From Rutstroemia sp. NJR-2017a BVV2 (taxonomy: Eukaryota > Ascomycota > Leotiomycetes > Helotiales > Rutstroemiaceae), in assembly GCA_002946415.1 (NCBI GenBank), contig NJPS01000051.1, positions 1,104,001 to 1,168,000 on the forward strand: a DNA stretch of 64,000 bases. The letters run 5' to 3'. Shown here piece after piece: positions 11,842 through 25,152 of this stretch; the first letter of the stretch is position 1, and each line of letters starts with the position of its first letter. The notes below the pieces were generated by a model. The model saw only the letters and a list, made by a program, of their open reading frames with translations, was not told the DNA's origin and ran no database searches. The translations under genes and the position numbers were made by a program.

Positions 11842-14800
11842 TTAATCTATCACTATCCCTCCCGGTCCTGCGGACCTCCTCTCACTCTCTAATAGCCATG
11901 CTCCTCCTGTAGGCCCGCTCGCATCAAGACTTACAGTTGTTTTTCGAGCATCACTGATAACTCTAATTGTTTCGCCCATGTTCTTGCAATCTGTCTCGCA
12001 AGTCAGTAGACGAGGCTTGGCCCGACTACTCTCGTCTCCACCAGGAGAGCCTGACTGAGCGTTCTTGACCACTGGAGATGGTTTGATCTCTACAATAGGG
12101 AAAGGTAGGAAGCCTTCTCGAAGAGGAATTAGAATGACAGGGAATGTTAATTTCTTTCCCTTCCCTTCGAAGGAACCGGGAACCTTAAAATGACCTTTCC
12201 TCCTTCCACCAATCAGCCATGTATCAGAGTGACCCGACACTTCATACATAAATTCTAGATCTTCTGCCTGGTTATCGGGCAAAGAAGTTTCGGTATCCCA
12301 AGCTCTGGTCGACTTCAGGTGTAAAGAGACTGGAATTGGCTCATTTGCAGCTGCTACAGCGCTATTCGTGGATACGGAGGCTCTTTGGAGTAGACGGAGG
12401 TCAGCCGTATGCACAACGTTGACTGAAGGAACGTCGACTGGTATGACGATGGAACGACTTCTGGATATGGCATCTTCATCAATTGACAACGTTGATAAAG
12501 ATATAGAAGGAGTTTTTTGCTGCCACTCTCGGAGGGATTGCTCGATAACAACAGTGGTGTCCCTTTCTGGGTCGACGGACTTTCCCAGTCCAGAAAAATT
12601 ATCACGCCACTTTATGTTTAAGATGAATGATGTGGGTATCTCCCCTAGTACGGCAGCTCTTTCGAAATCGTATGGTAGAAAATGGGTTCGTAATTCCGCG
12701 AGTACAGCAGGAATAATCAATCGTGTATAAGGACGTAGAATATTATCTTTGAGAAACTGTTCTAAGGCCTGGGCCACTGCATCATTGACCTCTTCGTCAA
12801 GACACATATAATTCAGCACTAAAGATAGTGATGTCTTCGACGATTTTTGTGATTTACGTCGAGAAGTCGGTGACAGTGGTGATAATGCTTTGGTGATTTT
12901 GTATAGCATCGTAGCTGGTTGGCGAAGGAAAATTGTGATGGGTTTCGTGATTCCAGGTCCACTTTGTGCCTCAAAAACTTCTGATCTTTCGAGTTTTGAA
13001 CTTAAAAGGCGAAGCGGAATATTGGTTGAGGTGGATATCGTGAATTTGGAAAACAGCGCAGTATGCTTGAAAACATCCTGGACGTTGACACCCAAAGGTA
13101 ACAAGATACCGACTGTCGACGGTGTGGCGAAGAAAAAGTCACCTTGATCCGTGGTATACGACAGCTCAAGCTTGAGAGTTATGTCATTGACTTCGTGCTC
13201 GAGATTGAAAGGGATGGACAATCTGACAGTTGACTCCGGTTCCATTGCCCCAAAATGTACAACTCCTGCTTCGGCCTTCTTTGGGATGTCAACTTCCCCG
13301 TCAATCACTTTGGCCTCGCTAGTCTGTAACCTCAACCCAGCGGTAGCTGCACGAACATGAAGTTGGCCCACGTTGACTTTATTCCAGCCAGACGACAGCT
13401 CGATCTCTAGAGAACGGTTTCGATCCAAATGCATGCATTTAGAAGCAAAAAGTCTGGCATTAAACGCCTCTGCTCTGTGATATACGAGAAGCTTCGGACA
13501 CTTGAAGAATGAATCGCCAGTTGTAGATGAATGCCGAGAATTGTCGTATGGATATTCAAAGATAAGTTTACTGCTGTGAAGAATGACATGCGTGACTTGG
13601 TAGGTGCCCGGTATTGTGACCTAAATAACATGTCAGCAACTGATCACGGAATAGGAGTCTACAACTAACGTTAGTTTGCACCTGCAATTTGGTCCATCCC
13701 TTCTTGAGCAGGATTTCTTCGCCGCCCTCAAGCCAAATCTCACGGCCCGGAATACCGACCAATGGTGCAATCCTTACTCGTGCCTTGTCAATCTTGAAAT
13801 CGTTCTTGAGTAAGTAATGAAGGCGAAGCTGCAGCCCAAAGCTATCTTTGCTCTCGTGATAGTGAAGGGTGTCATCAATTTCCAACTGGCTGAAGTAGTC
13901 CTGTAGTGGTACATGAATGTCCCGAGGTAAAGCTTTTGTGATCTCCAATAACACATCTAAATATGTATCATCTAGCGTAATTTCTTCCCAATCGAAGCCT
14001 CTATTCAGCCCAATTTTAAAGCTCGACTTTCGCGAAAGCCTGTCTTTCTCAATTGTTGCGGCCCTTGCAAGAAGCTTGAGCACAACTTTTGCATATTCAT
14101 CTTTGCGATCTAATTCTTTAAGACAATTTGCGTACATAATCAGCATGGACATCTCGATTTGCGTCCATGAAGCATCACCGTAGAATGGTGTGATGCGGTA
14201 AAAGTAAGATGCTGCCCCAGCATAGTCTTTAAGGTGATATTTCAAAATGGCTAGGTCGGCCATGCAAGTCTGCACAGACTGGACGCGATTTGCGACAGTA
14301 TAGTGACGGAGCGCTTTATCTGTAAGAGTCTCATAGAGACGATAGAAATTGTCCTTGTCGTTGAGAGCTGTTCGTAGAAGCTTACTATCAAGGCCATGTG
14401 TTGAGGGCGGTATTTGAGATGCCTCAGCTGTTTCCTCTTCAGCTGATGGCGTGTCATCATCCAGAGCAACATCTTTCATATCTCCGTCGCCCTGGTGCTC
14501 AGACTTTGTATCTTCCCAACCAGTAGACCAACCTCTTCGTTTACCTACATGTTCAAGAACACTTCGAGCAAGCAGATAGAGTTCCGCTCGATGGGCGGCA
14601 AGCTCCTCAAGCCCATTCTTGAGGAAAGTAGACTGCGCGGGCTCTGGGCCCGGAAGACTGGAGCGTCGCCCCCTAGGGAATAGTCCTGGACTAGGGGGTT
14701 CCCGAGAAGATGAGCGTAGTGCCAATGAAGTTGATCTAGCAGGGTGCATCATGGTTTTGGGCTCAGGAATGGCAGCCTTCTGTTCTTGCCCACTCCCAGT

Positions 14801-16658
14801 AGGTGGTGCCAATGTAGACGCTGGAATTGGTAGCGCCTTCGTCGATGTTTGCGCAAGTATTTGCTGAGATAAAGAAAACGTGAATGATGAAACGACATTC
14901 TCAATAACTTGAGCCATTAAAGGATCTGCTTTAATATCAGATTTCATCTTTTCGTAAGAAATGTCTTTCTGGGAATGAAAATATGCGCTCCAGATGTCCT
15001 CGCGCATAATGCTAGATATAGAAGCTGCAAACTCCATCGATCTCTTACAGACTTCGCCAAGTAGAGCAAGGTCTTCCGCATCATCAGACGGTTGGGCAGC
15101 AGGGATCCTGGCTGCAACCCCTAAAAGGCTTGATTCTCGTTGCTCTTTCAGCTTCGCAAGCAACTCTGCTTGAGTGGACCATGCATTGGCTTGTCGCAGC
15201 AGCAGAAATAGCTGTCGTGAGAAAATATAACATCTGAAATCGAAGATGGATACATCATTCGAAAGAATGAGCTCTCGATAACGCTTCTTGGCTGAGTTGA
15301 TAGGGATCTCGTCCTCTTCTTTGTCAGTAGGTTCGCCAGTTGATTGAAGATCTATAGGCTCTTCTGAATCCGTGTCGTCATTGTCTACACCCATCTCCTT
15401 CAAAATGGCTGCCCTAGCTTGCTCTGCCCGCCGTTTCAGATCTTCAGTGTAGGGCAGAAAAGATCCACCATGCTCGGCTCCCGAGCCTGATGCAGCCTGC
15501 TCTCCAACAATGGTGTCTAAGCCAATTGCAAGCTCGTCATAACCTACTAATGCATCTTCGACAAGCCCAACGCTTTCGAAGCCTCTCGCCAAGCCTTCCT
15601 TAAGCACAAAAAATGTACAAAAGTTCCATCCAGGCATGCTCCTTTTACTGTCTGACTTCCGAATATCCTCTTCATATTGACTTACGCGCATATCAAATGA
15701 TTGCAATATCAAGAACTTGAGCTTCGATATTAGATCAATCCAAGCGTTTTCATTCTCCTGGGGTGTTTCGGTGTATGAACCTGGTATGGCGGGAACCACC
15801 CGAGGAAGCATATCGTATGGGACATCATTAATACCGATGCGGATTTGAGCGATTCGATCAACGCCAGATTTCGATGAACCATTAAAATCTGCCCTCAACT
15901 TTTCAAGAATGGTCGAAGATCCACCACCTCTCCATCGCACACCAGACTTCTCAGACGTAGATCCAGAACTACTCTCTGCGCTTTTCCCGCTAGTTCTAGG
16001 CTGTGTTGCTGCAGCAGTATTCGGCACAATCACATGAACTATAAGCCACTCGAAATTATCATGGTTCTCCTGTGAAGTGGCCTTGCTAGTGCTAGTGGCG
16101 GTTGGTGTATGTTCCTTGATCCATTCCCGAACCTGCTTCCGACCCTGTGACTTATATGTGTCGTTATCATCGCATCGGAGAAAGAATATCTTCAAATATG
16201 GAGTCTGCCGCAGACCAGGTATCTGATGTCTTCGCCCTTTCGCTGCCGATTTTGACGTACTCGAACGCGATATTGTCCGTGGTCTCTCGGCGATGGCTTG
16301 CCCTATTGCTTGTGTGCGAAAACCGTCATCCCCACTGGCGCCAGAATCGGTACTTTTGACCCGCGAGAGGTCTGGGGCACTGGATGAAGCAGATTCTGTT
16401 GCGGCGATGGGCGCAGAGTCGTGCGAGGACCTAACTAGGTCAACGTGGAGAGAAGATATTGACCGCAGCGGGCCTGCATGAGATTCCCAGTGTAAATTTC
16501 GAAGAGGTAATCGAGGCAAGAGGCCCGATGAAAACAACGGGTACACTTCATAAGGATCGAAATACTCCACTATCAAATATTCAGCATGCGACACCCTTTG
16601 AGCGTTGTCTGTAATACTGCATACCTGTAACCTTTGAGCTGGACGATGGTTCCTCCAT
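11842..16658 (-). CDS. TRS130: TRAPP II complex subunit TRS130/TRAPPC10
   Basis: Large subunit of the TRAPP II tether, the Golgi complex that activates Ypt31/Rab11. Three exons: 16658-16625 (34 nt), 16569-13670 and 13620-11842; 4713 nt, 1570 residues, within the usual fungal size. The start was decided by splicing. An ATG at 16658 gives MEEPSSSSKVT, and the 55-nt intron 16570-16624 joins it to VEYFDPYEV, matching how family members begin. The longer unspliced frame starting at 16753 lacks this match. Conserved pieces include LPLRNLHWESHAGPLRS near the N-terminus, WNFCTFFVLKEGLARGFE, YFYRITPFYGDASWTQIE in the helical middle, and a beta-rich C-terminal half starting around VNVGQLHVRAA. The acidic, Ser-rich stretch near 15330-15380 looks disordered. 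The protein ends GPGGIVID. Confidence 0.94.
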
Positions 16659-17885
16659 TGCTGATTTGTAGTAGCATGTGCATCAATCATAGACCAACCC
16701 CGCTTGCACTGATCAATCCATCTTTGTTTCTTGCTAGAAGGGCACACACTCAACTATTCCTCGTTGATACCTACTTTCGTTGTCAGGGGACAGTTTGGTC
16801 AATCATCGGCGTCGAACAATTGTGCCTTCGAGCTGTCCCAATATGGCTAGCTCATATTTAAAAGGCGGTGTGGGCCTCCTCGGATTATAGATTTTCCTCA
16901 TGTGTAGAGCAGCAAGTTGTCGGCGTTCGCTTATACCTCCTCCGGAAGGCGTGGCTTCTTCAGAGAGAGCTGTCGAGCCCAAACTGTGAGTACAATTGCA
17001 ATGGGTGAATACAAAGATTTCCTAATTTGCTGCGGCGTTCTGCCGGGTTTCATTGCACGGCTGCGCGACATTAAGGTTATCATCGAATCTCAAATGATGC
17101 TCATTGAGACATCTCACTTGTACAGTTGTACTCTGTGCTCTGAGCTGTAACTGTCTAGTCTTCACCTGTCTCGATGAATGCAACAAGTGTGCACCGAGTT
17201 CCTTAAGCACTTTACTTTTTCTGTCGTCTGTCACTTCATGTCTCAGCATTGTTGCATATACGAAAGCTTTGAGAACTTTGAAGTTCTACTATATCGCTTC
17301 TCAGCGAGACCTTCCCAGCTCTAGATGAAATATGGATGATGAATATTCAATTACTCAGCGGTGTGCTTCATCAGTATGACCTATCTACCTCATTCTGGAC
17401 AGTATTCCAGGTGTGCTCGCTTAGATGTTGTCAAGTCCGGTAGCGCAAGTCCGATAGCGATCTATCACGTCCAGGGGCGCCAATGGACCTGGATCTCAAT
17501 CCTTTCGTGCATGGTGGTAAATGTGGTAAATCAAAGTAGGAAGAGGCACACCAAGCCACGGGGGTTTCTGTACGTTATTAATTTCCTTTGCACTGGGATT
17601 CTCCAATGTCGTCGAATCTCTCCGTCATTTTGTCAGCGTTACTTCTGTAGGCCGATGAGTCAGGCGGCGCCAGACGGCGCAGGACGCCTGGGGCTGTGTC
17701 TTGGTCTCAGTAAACCGACGTCAATTCATTGCAAACGACAATGTCCGGCTGAAATCCACCTACAACTTCATTTGAACGGCGTAATATCAAGTGCTTCCTT
17801 TCAAGTATATATATATACGAGATGGTTCCATAACTATGCTTCACCACATCACATAATTCCATCCGTCTTCTACCTTCCGTGCAAG
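16659..17885. other. Divergent intergenic region, TRS130 / secreted propeller protein
   Basis: 1.2 kb of shared upstream DNA. The frame of the propeller gene stays open back to an ATG at 17361, but that extension has no domain and would bury the signal peptide, so I treat it as leader. No other gene is supported. Confidence 0.6.
17806..17817 (+). promoter_or_regulatory. Probable TATA element
   Basis: An uninterrupted TATATATATATA run ends 68 bp before the ATG at 17886. This is a suitable position for a core promoter TATA box of the secreted propeller gene with a short leader. It rests on spacing and composition only. Confidence 0.5.
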
Positions 17886-19018
17886 ATGCCTTCCATCTTT
17901 CGTTCCACCAGGCTTCTGGCCATGGGTGTTCTCTCTTACTTCTCTATTGCTGTAGCCAATCCAGTTCCAAAACCGCATTCCCCGTCGCTTCCCCTTCCTG
18001 TCACTCTTCTGCAGTCATTTGGCCCTAACACTTGGGCTGAAAACATCGCCCTCCGCTCTAACGGTCAAATCCTGGTCACACAGCTCTACAGTCCTATCCT
18101 CCAACAAGTTGACCCTGCTAACCGCACCGCTCCCATCACAATCCATACTTTTAACACAACCGCATATGCTGGCCTTCTGGGAATCACGGAAGTGACACCA
18201 GACGTCTTTTACGTCGCTGTTCAAGCACCATACAACGAAGACTTCAGCACTACATCTCCCAGTGCTATCTTTAAGGTCGATTTGAGAGACTTCACCACAC
18301 GGAATGGAACCATCATTTCACCTGCAGCCGTAACTCATGTCGTTGATCTTCCCGAACCAGGCATCCTGAACGGTCTTGTCACCCTCGACTCGAAACATAT
18401 TCTTGTAGCCAATTCCTTCCTAGGGGTCATCTCCAACGTTGATATTGAATGTGGAACTTACACTATTCCCTTGAACATATCATCGTTGAAATTCACCCCA
18501 GGTTCGAGTACTCAAATTGGAGTCAATGGACTCAAGTTCAATCCGACGAAACCATCTTACCTTTACTTCACGAACCTTGCCCAGAGCACTTTGTCTCGTG
18601 TTCGTGTTGCACCCATTACCGCTCTCCCAATCGGCGATTCTGAGCTCGTCACAAACGTACCGACTCCAGACGACTTCGCAATCCGGAAAGATGGTACCAT
18701 ATTCATCATGGGGAATGCGCAAGATACGCTGTTTATGTTGAAGCCCGGGGCGAAAGTAGTTGAAGCAGTTGCCGGTTCAAATACAAGTACCGTTCTGGCC
18801 GGGGTGACTGCAGGAGCATTTGGAAGATTAAGGGGGGAGCAGGACAGACTATACATGAGTACTAGTGGGGGTAAGTTCTTCTGAGTTGCTCCGTATCCCA
18901 CTAATGGAATACGTACATGTGAAGAGAGGCACAATTGGTTAGAACGATGCTAACAAGACCTTCAGCACCCCTCAACGTTTCTGCAACAGTTTCGTACGTC
19001 GAGACTTCCGGTCTCTAG
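17886..19018 (+). CDS. Secreted six-bladed beta-propeller protein (SMP-30/gluconolactonase-like)
   Basis: Two exons, 17886-18870 and 18966-19018, 345 residues. The start at 17886 gives a clear signal peptide (MPSIFRSTRLLAMGV..., Ala-rich core, cleavage likely after AVA before NPVPKP). The body reads as repeated propeller blades: WAENIALRSNGQILVTQL, GLLGITEVTPDVFYVAV, GILNGLVTLDSKHILVAN, IGVNGLKFNPTKPSYLYF and PDDFAIRKDGTIFIMG. These resemble the SMP-30/strictosidine-synthase-like fold found in many secreted fungal proteins. Several Asn-X-Ser/Thr sites (NRT, NTT, NGT, NIS, NTS) fit passage through the secretory pathway. The second exon supplies APLNVSATVSYVETSGL. The substrate is unknown; the fold assignment comes from the blade pattern, not from identified metal ligands. 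Confidence 0.82.
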
Positions 19019-20187
19019 AACATATCCATATCCAAATCCCCAGGCGACTGTCGATAGGTTAGGACATGAAATGGATTGATGTGATTGATTGTCTTGGTAC
19101 GAATGGGAGTTTCAGCTAAATTTCCTTGGCGCACATGCACGGGCAGGTTGGCATGGGATGAGATGGGATAGGAACTGCGTTTACCACCTACCTTACTTGT
19201 ACAAATTCAACAAATGGTATCTCTGTATCTACTGATAGGGCAGATACATACGATATACCTATGTTGCGTCGCTAGTTCCAAAAGGGATAGATGGCTTGAT
19301 AGATAGATTTTCTTATGAAGACAAACAACCAATGAGAAATGGACCTCAGGATACAAACAACTATCCCGTCGTTCGCGCCAACCAGAGACGTTTTCTTCGT
19401 GCTTACTCTGCACATTCTATTCCACAACTGTTCATTCGCTCACTCTGCCGTCCCTATCCCACCACCATGTGTCAGAAGGCAGATATTCTCCGATGAAGAT
19501 TACGGTACAGTATCGATAGCGCGAAGCCAGCCAAGGCAGTGGCTGCAACAGACCCGATTATCGAGATATGAGAGATATCAGATTTTTCTGACAGACATTG
19601 AATAATTGGTTATTGGTCCTGGAGAAATGACTCAGTCTGCGGCTGACCGTTTACAGCGAGTAGGTGAGCTGCCTAAGCTTAAGCAGGCAGGCTGTCATGG
19701 GTTGGTTATGAGCCGAACGAGGTGCGTTGAATGAATTTATCCTGACGAGAGGAATGGCTGCGGAGATAGGATGGCAACGCACGACTCGCTACCAGAGAAA
19801 ACTGAATCCTGTATGTAAGATATCGATATTGAATACCATCTTCACTAGTGGGCTTTCTTTTTTGTCCTTGACGATGTAACTTGTCCTGTCAGCACGATCA
19901 TCTCCAAGCGCCGTATAGTATCAAACTATGAATAGATATATTGATAGTCGTAATAGCTTCAGAGTTTGCAGGAACGAAGCGAAACAAACTACAATCTACT
20001 ACTTCTCACTCCTTACTTCTGATTTCTTGACGTTATTCTCACATACATGTATACATCCCTCATAGTATCAACCCAAATCCTCAAATTGTCCCCCCACCCA
20101 CTCCTCCCGTTCTTCAAGCCCCCAAATCAAGCCCCCATCTCATCGCATCGCAGTCCCAAATCCCGAAAATTATCCAAGCGCCTCTTC

Positions 20188-20208
20188 CAGCAGCAGCAGC
20201 AGCAGCAG
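20188..20208. repeat. CAG trinucleotide repeat, 7 copies
   Basis: Seven perfect CAG units, non-coding as far as can be told. Confidence 0.9.
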
Positions 20209-20441
20209 CCACTACTACCACCACCACCCTCTCGTCTCGACAACGTATGAAAATATTCGCTGCATACATTTACAATTTCCAAAACAACCCAACCTACATA
20301 TCACTATCAAAAGACCAACAAAAGAAAAATAATCTGCCTAATCCAAAACCTGCCCCTCCCTCCATCATTACTTACGACATCTACAGTAACTTACATCCCA
20401 AACAACCCCATTCGCATTCGCACCCCCACCCACCACATCTG

Positions 20442-20462
20442 TCTCTCTCTCTCTCTCTCTCT
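20442..20462. repeat. TC dinucleotide repeat, about 10 copies
   Basis: Perfect TC run followed by imperfect continuation to about 20472. Confidence 0.9.
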
Positions 20463-21262
20463 GCCTCTCTCCCATTCACCTTCAGCTCGTCGTGCACTCT
20501 CCCCCTAACCCATATGCAGTAAACGCACAGAAGGCCATAGAAAAACTTACACATCTTCCTTCCCTCTTTTCCCTGCTCTTTTCCCAATCCCATCTCCTTC
20601 ATCTACGAAGCTACTGTAGCGCCCCCGTCCCATGCCATGTCCTGTTATGTTATTCATTCATTGACTCCTGCCTACCGTGTGGGGGTCACATTATATTCGC
20701 AAAAGAATATAACATACAAACTGACTAGTAACTCACCTACGGCTACGGTAGCAGAATTAAGTTTGGGCAGCAATAATAATGGATCTGATAGCATGGCATC
20801 GCGAACAACAGCCAAGGGGGCCCGGAGACTCATTCCGTTAGTGGTAGCTCCGTCAGCCAGCCAGCGGATCTGATTTATTTTGCTTTGCTTTGCCATGCAA
20901 AGTACGGTGCCAGTTACGAGACGAGATTGATTACTCTGCACATTCGCACCGCACCCTACAAGCGTGAGTGTGTCAGCAAGGAGGCCAGGTGGGAGTCAGT
21001 GTAGGGTATGAAAACACGGTAGATGTGGCTAGTGGGAGGGAAAGAAGGGAAGAAAGTGGAGAGCGCAGAGGGTCATGAGAACAACGTTTTTTTGTGTCCC
21101 GACGCCTTATGTGTATGTACGATGTATGTACTGTAATCTATAGGTGTGCGGATGAAGAAAATACGGTAGGGAGCGGAAAAAGGAAATATTGCATGTAGTT
21201 GGTACGGGCTGGTTGGGCATTGTATGGATAGATAGATGAGGGAATTCGATATTGCTGTCAGC

Positions 21263-21280
21263 CTGCTGCTGCTGCTGCTG
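21263..21280. repeat. CTG trinucleotide repeat, 6 copies
   Basis: Six perfect CTG units, the reverse complement of the CAG run 1.05 kb to the left. Confidence 0.9.
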
Positions 21281-22111
21281 TTGCTTACTGCTAGTATATA
21301 CAAGCAAGTATGCAAGCTACTCGCCAACCATGCGGAGGTCCTAACGCAAAAAGCACTAACGCCGCTACCTAGTTGCCGAGTATGAACGGATTGGGACACC
21401 ACGGCGAAAAGCAGTCGACGCAGTAAATTGGCTCCTCCTCTTTTTTTCCCTAGCATCTCTTTTTGGTACAGAGAAAGTGGAGAGGAGGAGAGAGGCAGAA
21501 GGAATAAGAGAAGGGGTACCGTGTAAGGACGACAGGGCAGAGCGCAAGGCAGGCCAAGAGCAGCGCAGGGCAGGGCATGGCAGCACAAAGGTCCAAGTGC
21601 AACTTGCAGTAGTGGCCGAGTTGCCGTCCCACGAATCCCACGAATAACACGATGAAGGTCGTAAAAAGTTGCTTGTAGATTTCGCAGAGGAGACGCAAGA
21701 GAGGGAAAAAGAGCGCGTGGCGGCGGCGGTGGTATTGGCATTTAGGTTAGGGCGTTCCGCCCCACGATTCCGGCGTATTTGTTCGAAGCTACTGTACGGT
21801 ATCGTAAAAGCAGATGGTGATCCGTGGAGTTGTTGTCGTCGCGTCGCCGCATGTCCGACCTTCGAAGGGTAGGGTTAGGGATCAAACACTGGCATCTTGT
21901 CCCCCGCCCGCTTGGATGTATGTATCTTATCTCCCGGATTCACATTATTTTCCGTCGTCCCAGCGTACCAGTTCGGATTTCTGATTCATTCTTGCTTTTG
22001 TCTGTTCGCATTGCAACTGCAGCCAGCCACTGAGATGAGAGGCGTTTGGCCGAATCGTCATTTCCACGTGGGAAGCCTGCTCCTGCCGTGTTACCTACCC
22101 CCGAAAGTACC

Positions 22112-22176
22112 ATGTAGATGTATGTAGTATGTAGTGTATAGTGTATAGTATGTAGTATGTAGTATATGTAGTATAT
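22112..22176. repeat. GTA-rich imperfect repeat
   Basis: Alternating TATGTAG, TGTATAG and TAGTATA words over about 65 bp; degenerate, no fixed period. Confidence 0.75.
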
Positions 22177-22913
22177 CCTTGGTTGGAGCACCATTGTCCC
22201 CTCTCTGCTGTGGTGAAACAATGAGGAACAGCATACAAGTAGATACACACGAGATATTGCAGCTTCCCTCTTTCCGCAAAAGAGTCAGGTCGGCCTCCAA
22301 ACCAATAATGTCGTGTGATGGACTTTTGGGCAAACACGACTGATTGAACGATGATTCCTCGAATCCCGACTTCCCGAGTCATGGTTTCGACGGGTATACC
22401 CTCTGCGCCAAATTTCATAGGTCTTACGGACAAGCACGCACGCATTTCCTTGGCCAAATTTGGTCCCATCTTCGTTCACCAGCCAGCATTCTCATTGGAC
22501 GCTGCCACCCTTGTGCCGTGACGACACACAGCGAGCTAATCATGACATCGGCCGTCCCTCGTCCCTTGTCCCCCGTGAAGAGCTTAGAGAGATGCTGTCC
22601 ACTTTCCAAGCGTTGAAATCACGGATTCATGCAAACCTGTTCCCCGAGAGAACACCACCGTACATCTCACCCAACGCAGCCAGCCAACCCACACCACCGC
22701 TCGCACGCTTCCCGTACAATGTCGGTATGATAAGAGAGATCGCCCCTTCACATGCGACCTTTTTACCAAATGATTTTCCCCCCAAACGACAATCTCGTAA
22801 AGTGCATTATTCACCGCTATGCCCCCGGTGCTCCGTGCCCTTTATTGTTTTTCGGCATGTCTTGTAGATAGCTGTACCGAAAGCCACACAGGCAGTCAGT
22901 CTGATAGTAATAA

Positions 22914-22937
22914 TAGCACTGTAGCACTGTAGCACTG
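22914..22937. repeat. TAGCACTG tandem repeat, 3 copies
   Basis: Three perfect 8-bp units. Confidence 0.9.
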
Positions 22938-25093
22938 CGTGCTTCGTAAGCCCAAAAGTAGCTATTGCTCTCAGGGATCGAGGTTGACAGATACGGGGGC
23001 TGTTTTGTGTAAAAGCGCGTGGACAACTACGGAGTACTCTGTAGACAGTGGGAGAAACCTTTCATTCTTTGCACTCTTGAGCTTTGATCATAAGGGAAAC
23101 ACATCCGAACCGAGATATCTCCAGAAAGCCTGTGCCCCGAGAAAGCGAATTAGATGCCACTCGCTGAACACTTCGGAAACGGAGTCAAGTGCACAAACTT
23201 TTGTATGTTGACTTATATAAGTGTGGATGTAATGTAATCTATTCGTATAGTCGTCGCATCCTCGTGACCGTTTTCTTTTGCTGCCTCATGATGGTGGCAA
23301 CGAGAGTGGCAGCAGTAGTGGTAAGGAATTGCCGTGAGCTTGGAGTCAGGTCCAACCCGGTCAGCGTCCTGACTCGGTTACTTTAGGGAGGGTTGGCTTA
23401 AAGGTGGTTCGGAGAGGTGGGTGGGCGTAGGCCAAGGAAATCAGCCGGAGACTTAACAAACGACATATCTACTAGAAAATGGTACAAAAGCAGGGAGAGG
23501 ACAGAGACTTGATCAGCATAATCGCTGCTGTAATAGCTGCTGACAGTGGACAGTGGGATATGTGATAGGTAGGGATATGCGTTCGCAATAGCACAGCCTA
23601 CGCAGGATCGGCTTTAAAGTTACGCACTACTTCGGGTACTTGAGGTGTAAGTGTATAATGACCAACGGTCATAATTGGATCATGGAAATATAAGGGCAAA
23701 AGTGTAAATGGCATGGCACCTGGTTTCAAGGTTGCTACTTGTACGAGCCTGTGACATGGAAGGAGGAGACACGGATGTACGAGGTATTATTCTCCTTCGT
23801 AGATCTACAGTATCGCGCAGATGAAAACCATGGAGATTTCACAGAGTACAAGTATTTGGTTTGATGAGCATGGGACATGGTAGATTGGCACTCTGGGTGG
23901 ATATGTTCCGTGGTATTTTGTGTGTGCACTGTACGTGCGTGCTTGACCTTCAAGAGGGGAGAGAGGAGAGGGGAAGATCGATAGCTTCCGAAATGAGTTG
24001 CTTCATTTTCGAAACCATTGTTTTCCTCAAATAATCTCTGCTGATCGGGTCACTGCCATTGGTCATGAAGATCTTGAAAGAAACTTCAAACGAACTTCCG
24101 ACAGCGCTCGGAATCAAATGAACCTTCTTCCTCCTGCTTCCTTATTTTATTGTTCCGAAGCGCAAGCGCTCCGCGGCAGAAATATGGTTTCACCTTTTTC
24201 CCTACCCTTACTTCTTTCTGTTCTGATCTTCCAGGACGTTGAACGATGCAGGAGAGAAGGATTCCCAATGGTGAGCGGGGAAAATCTTGATGCATTTCGT
24301 AAATGTAAGCAACTGGGTTATCGTTGCCAGTTAGGTGCTACCGCACCTACATCTATTCCATAGAGAGGAGCACAACAGATTGTAGAAGATCCCAGCGGTT
24401 GAGGAGCAGCTTTAAGGGGCAAAATGTCTTGCCGATCTCGAGGGACGAATAGTTCCACTTACTGGAAATGGTTAGTTGCTCATGACGAAAAGAGTTAATG
24501 GGAGAGACCATTTTTTTGTTTTGACCCCGTGAATAAATTACATCATGAGGAAGCGTGGAAGCGTGGGTCCCTCGGTGTTTCTACCGGCTGAAAAAGAACT
24601 TTTGAGATCATCCGCTCAGGGTCACACACCTCTCTTTTTAGGAGCCCCCGGGACTATGACTGGAGGAGACTCACTAACTAGGGTGGAAGGGAGGCGAAGG
24701 AGAAGGGAGAAGGAGACAGAGAGGAGAGATAGAGAGCGTTGAAGGAAGGGGTTCATGGGTTGATAGCGATAGGCGGTCGGCGGCAGACGGTAGGGAATAT
24801 GTTCAGGGTATGACGCTTGATTTGTTCGGAATGATTTCATGACAAGATGATCAGATACTGGAAGAAGAAGAAATCAATGCCTTTGCCTCTGCCCAGCATG
24901 CTTCTTGCGTACAATGAGGTGGATAGGAAGACGAATTTGAGTAAAGATGATGAATGTCTTTTCTCCTCTTTCGGTGTCGGTGTCCGGTGGGGTAGAGTGC
25001 TGGCAGATGGATGTGAAGCCGTTATGGGGACTCCCTTGACTGTTGGCGATCAGATCCGATAGCTATCTCATCTCCAGCTGTGCGTGTGCGTGT

Positions 25094-25152
25094 GCTGGTG
25101 TTGGTGTTGGTGTTGGTGCTGGTGTTGGTGCTGGTGCTGGTGCTGGTGCTGT
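25094..25152. repeat. TGGTGY minisatellite-like tract
   Basis: About 60 bp of GGTGTT/GGTGCT hexamers. An ORF through it reads Cys-Trp repeats, which is a translation artefact of the repeat. Confidence 0.85.

Noticed and set aside
17361..17885. N-terminal extension of the secreted propeller gene
   Set aside because: The frame is open, but it covers a TATA-like element and would place the signal peptide 175 residues inside the protein.
21073..21741. 222-codon minus-strand ORF
   Set aside because: Runs through the CTG repeat and Pro/Leu low-complexity sequence; other frames are also open; no domain.
21868..21878. Telomere-like TAGGGTTAGGG word
   Set aside because: Only about two units; far too short for an interstitial telomere tract.
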